DNA from: Methanoregulaceae archaeon
GTDB lineage: Archaea; Halobacteriota; Methanomicrobia; Methanomicrobiales; Methanospirillaceae
Direction of reading: 5' to 3'
DNA length: 5,694 bases
Assembly: GCA_019695435.1 (NCBI GenBank)
Contig: JACTVF010000163.1
Location: forward strand, 1 to 5,694
Positions 1 through 4,676 of this stretch are shown here, piece by piece (the first letter of the stretch is position 1; the number at the start of each line of letters is the position of its first letter). A model generated the notes under the pieces. It searched no databases, was not told where the DNA came from, and saw only the letters and a list, made by a program, of their open reading frames with translations. Made by a program: the position numbers and the translations under genes.

Positions 1-210
1 AAATCCAAAATTTTAGGTTTTTCGGTCTATCAGATCGCTGGAAAAATTCAGTTCAGAAACCGGATTCTAACAATGAGTTCTTTTGCATTGTAGGGGGATT
101 TTGCCAATAAAAAAACTTGAATGCCTGGCGAATATTTCTTTTGAATGCCGTAAAACGCAACAGCACTAGTTAACATTAAACCGGTGGCACACTGTAACAA
201 AATAAAATTT
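1..210. other. Left-edge intergenic stretch, no gene supported
   Basis: AT-rich sequence downstream of the lipoprotein gene. Plus-strand frame 1 is open from the edge to a TAG at 91-93 and frame 3 to a TAA near 115. Neither short peptide resembles a protein tail I recognise, and the minus-strand frames close quickly. I see no RNA gene or strong repeat. Confidence 0.5.
198..207 (-). terminator. T-rich tract just after the lipoprotein stop codon
   Basis: Read on the minus strand, the sequence a few bases after the TAA is TTTTATTTTG. Archaeal RNA polymerase can terminate at T-rich tracts without a hairpin, so this is a plausible terminator for the lipoprotein gene. The surrounding DNA is AT-rich anyway, so the call is weak. 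Confidence 0.25.
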
Positions 211-909
211 TTATCGTTGTTTCATGGTGCTGCTTACAGCCGCGATCTGGATAGATTTAACCATATAATTGAATTCCGGATCTTCTAATGTGTTGTAGGA
301 TATAATATACGGGACGTTATTTTCTGTGAATGTGATCTCCTCAATAGCTGGTGGTGAATTGTCTGCATCGCCTTTACGGAAGACGAGTTCGTATGCTTTA
401 TTGTCGGAAATTTCCTGTTGGAAAGAGGTCTTAACGACTTGCATTCCCGGGTAATACGTCTCTAATGCACCGGTAGCTTTGTTAAAATAATTTTCAATAG
501 TTAAAGTAGATGGATTATCTACATCAATACTAAAGGTACGATAAGTCCCGATACCTGTAATCGGGGAAAAGAAATTAACAATATTACAGGTAGTTTCTCC
601 ATAGTTCCGTAATGCCCAACAATTCGTAGGATCAATATCTTGTTCCTGCCAGTCCGCAGGATAAGATATTGTAAGGTGGTATTTTGGATTGGTATACGTT
701 AGGTACTGTGTTTCTGTAGGGGTCGCTGCCGCATTCGACATCTGACTTGCGGTAGAAGGTGCCGATGCTGAACCTGGACTGGCGGTAGATGCAACTGTAG
801 GCGCAACTGTAACTGCACTGGAACTAGTGTTTGATATACATCCTGAAATCATAATTACGCAAAGAAGAACCAGAAATGGAATGGGCAAGATAAAAACAGG
901 GGATTTCAT
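211..909 (-). CDS. Secreted lipoprotein with PsbP-like domain
   Basis: This 232-residue protein is probably an envelope-anchored lipoprotein. Residues 5-22 form a hydrophobic signal segment ending in a lipobox-like ISGC with Cys24, where a lipid would be attached after cleavage. Residues 25-68 are a low-complexity Ser/Thr/Ala/Pro linker, typical of archaeal surface proteins. From about residue 70 a globular domain begins with YTNPKYHLTISYPADWQ, the hallmark opening of the PsbP-like fold found in many methanogen lipoproteins, and it runs to about residue 225. Cys97 and Cys108 could form a disulfide outside the cell. In archaea this fold is not tied to photosynthesis; the ligand and role are unknown. 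The ATG at 909 is preceded by AAAGGA, a usable Shine-Dalgarno site with short spacing. It lies 82 bp downstream of the broken envelope gene in the same direction and probably has its own promoter. Lipoprotein and domain class are fairly sure; specific function is unknown. Confidence 0.85.
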   Translation of the reverse strand: MKSPVFILPIPFLVLLCVIMISGCISNTSSSAVTVAPTVASTASPGSASAPSTASQMSNAAATPTETQYLTYTNPKYHLTISYPADWQEQDIDPTNCWALRNYGETTCNIVNFFSPITGIGTYRTFSIDVDNPSTLTIENYFNKATGALETYYPGMQVVKTSFQQEISDNKAYELVFRKGDADNSPPAIEEITFTENNVPYIISYNTLEDPEFNYMVKSIQIAAVSSTMKQR

Positions 910-927
910 AATGTCCTTTGATATTCT

Positions 928-956
928 TCTATTAAATAAAATTTATGTTTTAAGAT
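928..956 (-). promoter_or_regulatory. Candidate promoter of the lipoprotein gene
   Basis: On the minus strand the sequence AAACATAAATTTTATTTAAT lies about 20-45 bases before the ATG at 909 and could serve as BRE/TATA for a short-leader transcript. The Shine-Dalgarno AAAGGA lies between it and the start. Several TATA registers are possible. Confidence 0.3.
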
Positions 957-991
957 CGAGGGTCTTGGTTACGTTGCATGGCTTTCGATAT

Positions 992-1372
992 TTATGAAGA
1001 GGTCTTCGGAATGCGAATCTCAATTGCATAGGAATTAAGGTATTGGGCGTTGATAATCAGATACTAATGTTTATTACCCTCATAAAATTTCTCTACCCAC
1101 GGTCGAGGATCTATTCCAGATATTTGCCACAAAGTCATATCAAGTCCTCCCGGGGGGTCAATGGTTCTTATTACTTGATTTGGAATATCTCCATCCATTA
1201 CTTGGATAGAGAGAGTTGGAATTACTGCGGAATAAGATCCTGTAGCTGATGTCTGTCCTTGCCCACCCATGACCATTGGATCTGCGGTATACCACAACTC
1301 CCAATATGACGGTACATAAAAATTATTGGTCGTCAGACTATTTTGACCAGAAAAAGTGGCTATGGTAGTCAT
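992..1372 (-). pseudogene. 3' piece: 'WELWYTADP' domain cut by an amber codon
   Basis: In the -1 frame relative to the upstream piece, an ATG at 1370-1372 overlaps the upstream TGA as ATGA and opens a frame of 102 residues to the TAG at 1064-1066. The frame starts MTTIATFSGQNSLTT and contains WELWYTADP, PTLSIQVMDG, RTIDPPGGLDMTLW and DPRPWVEKFYEGNKH. Past the TAG, 23 more codons continue the domain to a TAA at 992-994. From memory, this kind of domain in methanogen proteins normally follows a signal peptide and a Thr/Pro linker, and has Tyr-Tyr or similar after 'EGNK'. A single change of a Tyr codon (TAT or TAC) to TAG would explain the stop. As a separate product it would lack any export signal. 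Confidence 0.6.
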
Positions 1373-1989
1373 AGTCGACTTTCGGGTATGGCTTCCTGTG
1401 TCGGCTGACTTGACGGAGTTAGTGAAGCTGGTAATTGCATTCCATATGTCTGAGTCAATGGAGTCGGAGTAGGTGTGAACATATTGTTCTGAACAATCGT
1501 CGGGTTGGTTACGCTGGACTGTTGAGATGATGATAACCCGGTAATGCTTTCGGCCAGCTTCCATTGCCCGTTAACATTCACGACCGTTGCGGTACCACTT
1601 GTTTTTTGGAATCCATTTGAGTTGATTGACACCATTTCCGATACAGTGATTAAATATTGATTATCATTGATCTTCTGTTTCGACAGGATTGTAATATTAT
1701 TAATTCTTATATTTCCCCCATTGGGGCCTAAGGTGTTTTCCATGGTCGTTGTCAAGTATGCCTTTTGAGAATCCGATAAGGGCTGCAGGGTATTCGAATC
1801 TACAAGTAAATCTGCAGCTTGAGAATATTCGCCGTTGTTGATATGCTGAAGAAATTGAATAACAGCATTTTCAGGTTGAGATCTTGCAGAATAGAGGAGA
1901 ACGCCTCCAAGCAACACAACGATAATAATTCCTGACCTGACAAACATAAAAGGTGAATTCAATAATATTTCAATAAAAATATTCAACAA
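1369..1989 (-). CDS. 5' piece: membrane-anchored NTF2/DUF4878-like domain
   Basis: This is the intact reading frame of the first half. From the TTG at 1989 it has 206 residues, but the better start is probably the ATG at 1947 (residue 15), which directly begins the anchor MFVRSGIIIVVLLGGVLLYS. No clear Shine-Dalgarno precedes it; an AT-rich TATA-like stretch (AAATATTATT) about 20-30 bases upstream would suit a leaderless or very short-leader mRNA. Residues 39-150 (SQPENAVIQFLQHINNGEYS onward, ending with NVNGQWKLAES) follow the layout of DUF4878/NTF2-like domains: a helix with 'A..F...I..G.Y..A', then beta strands and a final 'WKL' strand. Residues 151-206 are a Ser/Thr/Pro/Gln linker with a TPTPTP run. 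The piece ends at a TGA that overlaps an ATG in the next frame (ATGA). If translated alone it would still be a membrane-tethered extracytoplasmic domain. Confidence 0.55.
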   Translation of the reverse strand: MLNIFIEILLNSPFMFVRSGIIIVVLLGGVLLYSARSQPENAVIQFLQHINNGEYSQAADLLVDSNTLQPLSDSQKAYLTTTMENTLGPNGGNIRINNITILSKQKINDNQYLITVSEMVSINSNGFQKTSGTATVVNVNGQWKLAESITGLSSSQQSSVTNPTIVQNNMFTPTPTPLTQTYGMQLPASLTPSSQPTQEAIPESRL

Positions 1990-2244
1990 TTCATTGTGTA
2001 TTTCTTCAAAAAAAGTCCGGTAAAGTTCGTGAAGATTTCCAAAAAAGTTCTTGTCACGAGCTGAGAATTCCGGAAAATGAGCGGCTCAGCAGCGGGCATT
2101 ACCGGAAAAGAAGGCTTGAGGTGGAACGCATCTGTCCTGTAATTTTATCTCATCATTTTACCCGGACAATGATTCATTCTCACGCCATCACGATAGTGTG
2201 GAAACCTTTTGTAGTTTCATTGTATAAGAATAAAAGTCAATACT
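1990..2244. other. Divergent intergenic region with an open but start-less upstream frame
   Basis: This gap separates the broken envelope gene (minus) from the small helical protein (plus). On the minus strand the frame of the broken gene stays open from 1989 back to a TGA at 2086-2088 but has no ATG, GTG or TTG in that part. There is a 6-bp inverted repeat GCTGAG/CTCAGC at 2060-2065 and 2085-2090 and several CCGGAAAA-like words. A 21-codon ATG frame at 2077 has no convincing coding character. TTGTATAAG around 2219-2227 could be a TATA element for the plus-strand gene, but the spacing to its start is short. Confidence 0.35.
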
Positions 2245-2251
2245 GGAGTGA
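2245..2251 (+). promoter_or_regulatory. Shine-Dalgarno site that decides the start at 2257
   Basis: GGAGTGA closely follows the archaeal GGAGGTGA consensus and sits five bases before the ATG at 2257. The in-frame GTG at 2248 lies inside this site, so it is part of the ribosome-binding sequence and not the start. Confidence 0.7.
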
Positions 2252-2256
2252 TCACC

Positions 2257-2571
2257 ATGACCGACAAGAAAGGGCACTTTGAGAAGGGGCATTGGGTGGA
2301 AGAACCCGTTGCAGCCCCCGCAAAAGAGGAGAGCCAGATCGACATCCGCATTGCCGCCGCAACCAAATCGGTCATCTCTGCGATGAACGATCTCGCAAAA
2401 GTCACCCATGATCTCGTGGCAACGGAAGAAGGCAAGAAGTATATCGAGAATACCGTGAAAGAGACGACGGTTCAGGTCCAGAAGTCCTTTGACGACATAC
2501 TCGCCCGGGCCAAAGCCGAAGTGGACAAGGCAAAGGCGGATGTGAGTAAACCCCCCGAGCCAAAAAAGTAA
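2257..2571 (+). CDS. Small charged helical protein of unknown function
   Basis: A soluble 104-residue protein beginning MTDKKGHFEKGHWVEEP. After a short Gly/His/Trp-containing head and a Pro/Ala/Glu stretch (to about residue 27), the rest, from about residue 28 to 95, is predicted by eye to be long amphipathic helices: SVISAMNDLAKVTHDLVATE, then a second helix rich in Lys, Glu and Ala (FDDILARAKAEVDKAKADV). It ends in a Pro/Lys tail (KPPEPKK). There are no Cys residues, no membrane segment and no signal peptide. The make-up resembles phasin-like or other coiled-coil scaffold proteins, but I do not recognise a named family and assign no function. It is monocistronic, with a good Shine-Dalgarno before it and a strong terminator after it, which suggests a well-expressed gene. 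The strong codon usage and the terminator support this strand over the opposite-strand open frames. Confidence 0.8.
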   Translation: MTDKKGHFEKGHWVEEPVAAPAKEESQIDIRIAAATKSVISAMNDLAKVTHDLVATEEGKKYIENTVKETTVQVQKSFDDILARAKAEVDKAKADVSKPPEPKK

Positions 2572-2583
2572 GCGATATTTCAG

Positions 2584-2616
2584 GAGATTCCCGCAGGGGA
2601 TCTCAGTCTCTTTTTT
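2584..2616 (+). terminator. Hairpin plus T-tract terminator of the small helical protein gene
   Basis: GAGATTCCC (2584-2592) pairs with GGGGATCTC (2596-2604) over nine pairs with one T-G wobble and a three-base loop. Six T residues follow at 2611-2616. It starts 12 bases after the stop codon at 2571. Confidence 0.75.
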
Positions 2617-2724
2617 CCTGTGACTTTTTGTATTATGCGAGGAGGCCCGCAAGCGTACACATCCGTCTTCTTTGTCGGCACGTAATTGAACTGCTGCACC
2701 CGTTATAGTCGCCCGTCAACCGGT

Positions 2725-3342
2725 TCATTGGGCTTCTTGAGGTTTCCGGCCAATCGGGCAGACGTCAGCACATATCGTACAGTACCTGAGTTCCTTCTCC
2801 GGCCCGAATGGGATATATTCCCCTCTTTCTGCACGGTAACTGCAGCAGCGGAGCCCGTCAAACGAATCCTCGCGGATTGCTCCCGCCGGGCATGCCTGAA
2901 CACACTCGCCGCACCGGGTGCAAACAGGTGCGTGGCACACCGGACCATACCGTGACGGCGCATCGGTCGCGAGAACGCTCAGCTGGATCCATGGGCCCCA
3001 GAGAGGATGTAACAGAAAAACATTGATCCCTATCCTACCCGCCCCTGCGGATTGTGCAACAGACCTGAATTGTATGCCACTCTCTCCGGGATACGGAACC
3101 ATATCCGTCCGGAATCCATGAACTCCAAGCGCGTCTGCGATCTCTTCACAGATTTTTTTACTACGATCATCTGCATTGCAGTGATGCAGCCCGTCTTCTT
3201 TTTCGAACCATCTCCATGCATCTTTTGTCACAATATGATAGCCAAGGACAATCGCGGTTCTGGATGCCGGAAAGAAACGGGGAAAAAAAATTCTCTTTCT
3301 GTCATATCCAGCGATGAAATGGGGATTGCCCAGGCTGCGCAA
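2725..3342 (-). CDS. QueG-like protein with two 4Fe-4S clusters
   Basis: The protein is 205 residues from a TTG at 3342. It resembles the short archaeal relatives of epoxyqueuosine reductase (QueG), which use a ferredoxin-type domain; the true substrate of this short branch is not known to me. Residues 27-100 contain SRTAIVLGYHIV and the YPGESGIQFRSVAQSAGAGRIG stretch that matches QueG-type cofactor-domain signatures. Residues 141-151 give CTRCGECVQACP (Cys141, 144, 147, 151). Cys166/Cys167, then Cys188, Cys191 and Cys195 in YCTICADVCP, complete a second cluster. It is far shorter than bacterial QueG (usually over 300 residues) and lacks its C-terminal HEAT-repeat part. The start is uncertain: the frame stays open upstream of the TTG and reads YPELSLLRSLG, while a better-placed ATG at 3392, with a TATA-like element 30 bases before it, is in another frame. 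The protein may therefore have lost its N-terminus to a frameshift. It lies 100-150 bp downstream of the DUF1847 gene on the same strand. Confidence 0.75.
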   Translation of the reverse strand: MRSLGNPHFIAGYDRKRIFFPRFFPASRTAIVLGYHIVTKDAWRWFEKEDGLHHCNADDRSKKICEEIADALGVHGFRTDMVPYPGESGIQFRSVAQSAGAGRIGINVFLLHPLWGPWIQLSVLATDAPSRYGPVCHAPVCTRCGECVQACPAGAIREDSFDGLRCCSYRAERGEYIPFGPEKELRYCTICADVCPIGRKPQEAQ

Positions 3343-3420
3343 CAGGGATAGTTCCGGATAACCGGATTGATGATATTTTCTGCAAACAGCATGCGTTTAG
3401 CACCAGTCCCGTGATGAAAC

Positions 3421-3454
3421 GTATTTTTAATAGGTGTAGGATTTCCCGCACCTA
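3421..3454 (-). promoter_or_regulatory. Dyad and TATA-like element upstream of the QueG-like gene
   Basis: TAGGTG (3431-3436) and CACCTA (3449-3454) form a perfect 6-bp dyad with a 12-base centre that can pair partly further. On the minus strand it is followed at once by TATTAAAAATAC (3421-3432), a good archaeal TATA candidate about 30 bases before the ATG at 3392. Overlap of a dyad with a TATA box is a typical repressor-operator layout. There is no T-run after the dyad on the minus strand, which argues against it being the DUF1847 terminator. Confidence 0.4.
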
Positions 3455-3494
3455 AATCATATCACGATAACCCGGATACAATACCGGTCCACGC

Positions 3495-4136
3495 TCATTT
3501 TCTGGTGAACCTGTCCTTGTAAAAACCCTGGTTGAGATACAACGCGGCTACAGGATTATGCCCAAGAGCACGGTCCTTGACCACGAGGGGCGTTGTCTCC
3601 GCTGTACAATATCGCAGGAAGAGTATGTCGTGTCCAAGACAAAGCCCGACCATGATGTTCAGCTCTGTCTTTTCACGGTTGAGGACTTCGGCCTGCATGA
3701 TCGGGTTGCAGAATATATTCCCCGGCATGCCGACATCCTGCGGATTTACTTCCCCACAGAGGCATGATACGGAGACGACAGTAAAGCCGTTACGTTCAAG
3801 AATGTCAGATAAAGACCTCGATTCAGACATCAGTGCATAACACGTGGCGATGCCCAGCCGTTTCATTCCGCGTATCTTCGCGTACTCGATAATTTCATCA
3901 ACCCGTGTCCAGGAAAACTTCTCTTTCGGTTTTTCTGGATTCATCACTTTATTCATATAACCAAGCCAGCCCCGGTGTACGGTCTGGTTTTCGGGCAGCA
4001 GGAATTTGTCCATCGTTTCCCTGATTAAATCCGGGTACTTTTCAGTAGGACATGATGCTGGCACGTTTCTGTTCTTTTCTTTGGAACTGCACCGGAGAAT
4101 ATTGCATTTTACGCACTGTGGACTATGCTTTTCCAT
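3495..4136 (-). CDS. DUF1847 Cys-rich, probable metal-binding protein
   Basis: The 213-residue sequence matches the DUF1847 family layout. An N-terminal Cys cluster CVKCNILRC (Cys8, 11, 16) plus Cys29 in PASCP probably binds a metal. The middle holds an alpha/beta core, with RVDEIIEYAKIRGMKRLGIATCYALMSESRSL at about 78-109 and GFTVVSVSCLCGEVN at about 117-131. The C-terminal part has NPIMQAEVLN and the signature GLCLGHDILF (Cys166, His169), then Cys177. In all it has ten Cys residues and no signal peptide or membrane segment, so it is cytoplasmic. Biochemical function is unknown; a thiol- or metal-based redox role is only inferred from the cysteines. The ATG at 4136 is preceded by a GGGGGGT Shine-Dalgarno-like run. 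It is transcribed divergently from an HxlR regulator across 105 bp with shared promoter elements, making it the likely main target of that regulator. Family length is normal. Confidence 0.85.
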   Translation of the reverse strand: MEKHSPQCVKCNILRCSSKEKNRNVPASCPTEKYPDLIRETMDKFLLPENQTVHRGWLGYMNKVMNPEKPKEKFSWTRVDEIIEYAKIRGMKRLGIATCYALMSESRSLSDILERNGFTVVSVSCLCGEVNPQDVGMPGNIFCNPIMQAEVLNREKTELNIMVGLCLGHDILFLRYCTAETTPLVVKDRALGHNPVAALYLNQGFYKDRFTRK

Positions 4137-4177
4137 TGCTAACCCCCCTTGATAACAACCATCCGTTTACCCCTTTA

Positions 4178-4218
4178 GTTACTTATATTATGAAGAATGA
4201 AAAAAGTAACACTGTTAC
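4178..4218. promoter_or_regulatory. Shared divergent promoter and GTTAC/GTAAC operator candidates
   Basis: Between the DUF1847 and HxlR genes, the AT-rich TTATATTATG (4184-4192) can act as TATA on both strands. Around it are three half-sites: GTTAC at 4178-4182, GTAAC at 4206-4210 and GTTAC at 4214-4218. GTTACTT (4178-4184) and AAGTAAC (4204-4210) are a perfect 7-bp inverted repeat spanning the TATA region. GTAAC-ACT-GTTAC (4206-4218) is a perfect short palindrome located where the HxlR transcript is expected to start. This suits binding by a dimeric winged-helix repressor. Binding is inferred, not shown. Confidence 0.55.
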
Positions 4219-4232
4219 AAAAAATATCTATT

Positions 4233-4238
4233 AGGTGA
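4233..4238 (+). promoter_or_regulatory. Shine-Dalgarno of the HxlR gene
   Basis: AGGTGA lies three bases before the ATG at 4242 and matches the archaeal anti-Shine-Dalgarno. It confirms this start. Confidence 0.65.
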
Positions 4239-4241
4239 AAT

Positions 4242-4586
4242 ATGTCCGAATCCAGAATAACATCCAAATGTCCTGTGGAATTATTTATTGAGGTCATGGG
4301 AAGCAAGTGGAAAATTCTCATTATCTGGAACCTTAAGAACCGTACACTCCGGTTCTCCGATCTCCAGAAAAAAATGCATAATGTGAACTCGAAGACCATC
4401 ACAACGCATCTCCGGGAACTTGAGAACCTGAAGATCATTTCAAGGGTCGTGTTTCCTGAGGTACCTCCCCGTGTTGAGTATTCCCTGACTCAATATGGGA
4501 AAGACCTTTTCCCGATATTTGATGCAATGCGGATATGGGGTTTACATTACCTAAAATGCGAGGGGATGAAGGCGAAGATCTGCTAG
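4242..4586 (+). CDS. HxlR-family winged-helix transcriptional regulator
   Basis: A 114-residue cytoplasmic DNA-binding protein of normal family length. It shows the full HxlR signature: CPVELFIEVMGSKWKILII (residues 10-28), LRFSDLQKKM (36-45), the recognition-helix region NSKTITTHLRELENLKIISR (49-68), the wing EVPPRVEYSLTQYG (73-86) and the dimerisation helix ending MRIWGLHYLK (96-105). HxlR proteins act as dimers and often respond to electrophiles, thiol oxidation or small metabolites. Cys10 occupies the conserved N-terminal position that senses oxidation in some members; Cys106 and Cys114 add further thiols near the C-terminus. It is divergent from the Cys-rich DUF1847 gene, and a palindrome lies over its predicted transcription start, so autoregulation and control of the neighbour are likely. 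The effector is unknown. It ends in TAG, directly followed by a GC-rich hairpin. Confidence 0.92.
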   Translation: MSESRITSKCPVELFIEVMGSKWKILIIWNLKNRTLRFSDLQKKMHNVNSKTITTHLRELENLKIISRVVFPEVPPRVEYSLTQYGKDLFPIFDAMRIWGLHYLKCEGMKAKIC

Positions 4587-4669
4587 GCAGGGGGTGATCC
4601 TCCCCTCTTTTTTCCGGAGGGGGGTCACCCTCCCCCCATGCGTCGGCCCGGCAAGGAGGTACCCCCTGC
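4587..4669. terminator. GC-rich nested inverted repeat between convergent genes
   Basis: The space between the two convergent stop codons holds nested inverted repeats. The inner one pairs 4590-4607 with 4617-4632 (GGGGGTGA...CCCCTC with GAGGGG...TCACCCTC) with a two-base bulge and a T-rich loop TTTTTTCCG. The outer one is a perfect 9-bp repeat, GCAGGGGGT (4587-4595) and ACCCCCTGC (4661-4669); it competes with the inner stem for bases 4590-4595, so two alternative folds are possible. It could terminate transcription from both sides. There is no T-run directly after either stem, so a dispersed GC-rich repeat is an alternative reading. Confidence 0.5.
4631..4642. repeat. 12-bp near-identical direct repeat, copy 1
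   Basis: TCCCCCCATGCG here and TCCCCCCTTGCG at 5666-5677 match at 11 of 12 positions in the same orientation. They bracket the membrane protease gene, each inside a GC-rich hairpin-containing patch. This may reflect a dispersed GC-rich repeat family; with only two short copies chance is possible. Confidence 0.3.
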
Positions 4670-4676
4670 ACAGGAC

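Larger units (their letters stand above)
992..1989 (-). pseudogene. Broken envelope protein: membrane anchor + NTF2/DUF4878-like domain + linker + 'WELWYTADP' domain
   Basis: Read as one gene, this stretch encodes a protein of about 318 residues from the ATG at 1947. In order it has an N-terminal membrane anchor, an NTF2/DUF4878-like domain, a Thr/Pro/Ser linker and a C-terminal beta-rich domain containing FSGQNSLTT, WELWYTADP, PPGGLD and DPRPWVEKFYEGNK. Two lesions split it. First, the linker ends at a TGA (1369-1371) while the C-terminal domain lies in the -1 frame. Second, within that domain an in-frame TAG (1064-1066) interrupts the sequence. The codons after it, NAQYLNSYAIEIRIPK and a few more, read as the natural end of the same domain and stop at TAA (992-994). 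Sequence shows both lesions directly; that the parts were once one protein is inferred from domain order and from the second piece having no secretion signal. Alternatives are sequencing error at one or both sites, a coupled two-gene arrangement, or amber recoding. It sits upstream of a lipoprotein gene on the same strand. Confidence 0.7.

Noticed and set aside
190..208. ACACTGTAACAAAA resembles ACACTGTTACAAAA at 4209-4222, a possible second operator
   Set aside because: A 13-of-14 match between some pair of sites is expected by chance in a window of this size, and it lies after a stop codon, not at a promoter.
1064..1066. Pyrrolysine insertion as the main explanation of the amber codon
   Set aside because: No pyl genes are in the window, the protein is not a methylamine methyltransferase, other genes use TAG as a stop, and a separate frameshift in the same gene favours decay or error.
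1372..1564. Minus-strand open frame upstream of the ATGA, starting MEAGRKHY, as the true start of the second envelope piece
   Set aside because: It overlaps the NTF2-like domain end and linker in another frame and has no signal peptide or recognisable content before MTTIATFSG.
2077..2142. 21-codon ATG frame in the divergent intergenic region
   Set aside because: No good Shine-Dalgarno site and no recognisable features; too short to support.
2188..2652. Minus-strand open frames opposite the small helical protein
   Set aside because: They are shadows: the plus-strand gene has the Shine-Dalgarno, sensible composition and a terminator.
2686..3351. Several open frames on the plus strand opposite the QueG-like gene
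   Set aside because: The minus strand carries clear 4Fe-4S motifs; the plus-strand frames have no ribosome-binding sites or recognisable motifs.
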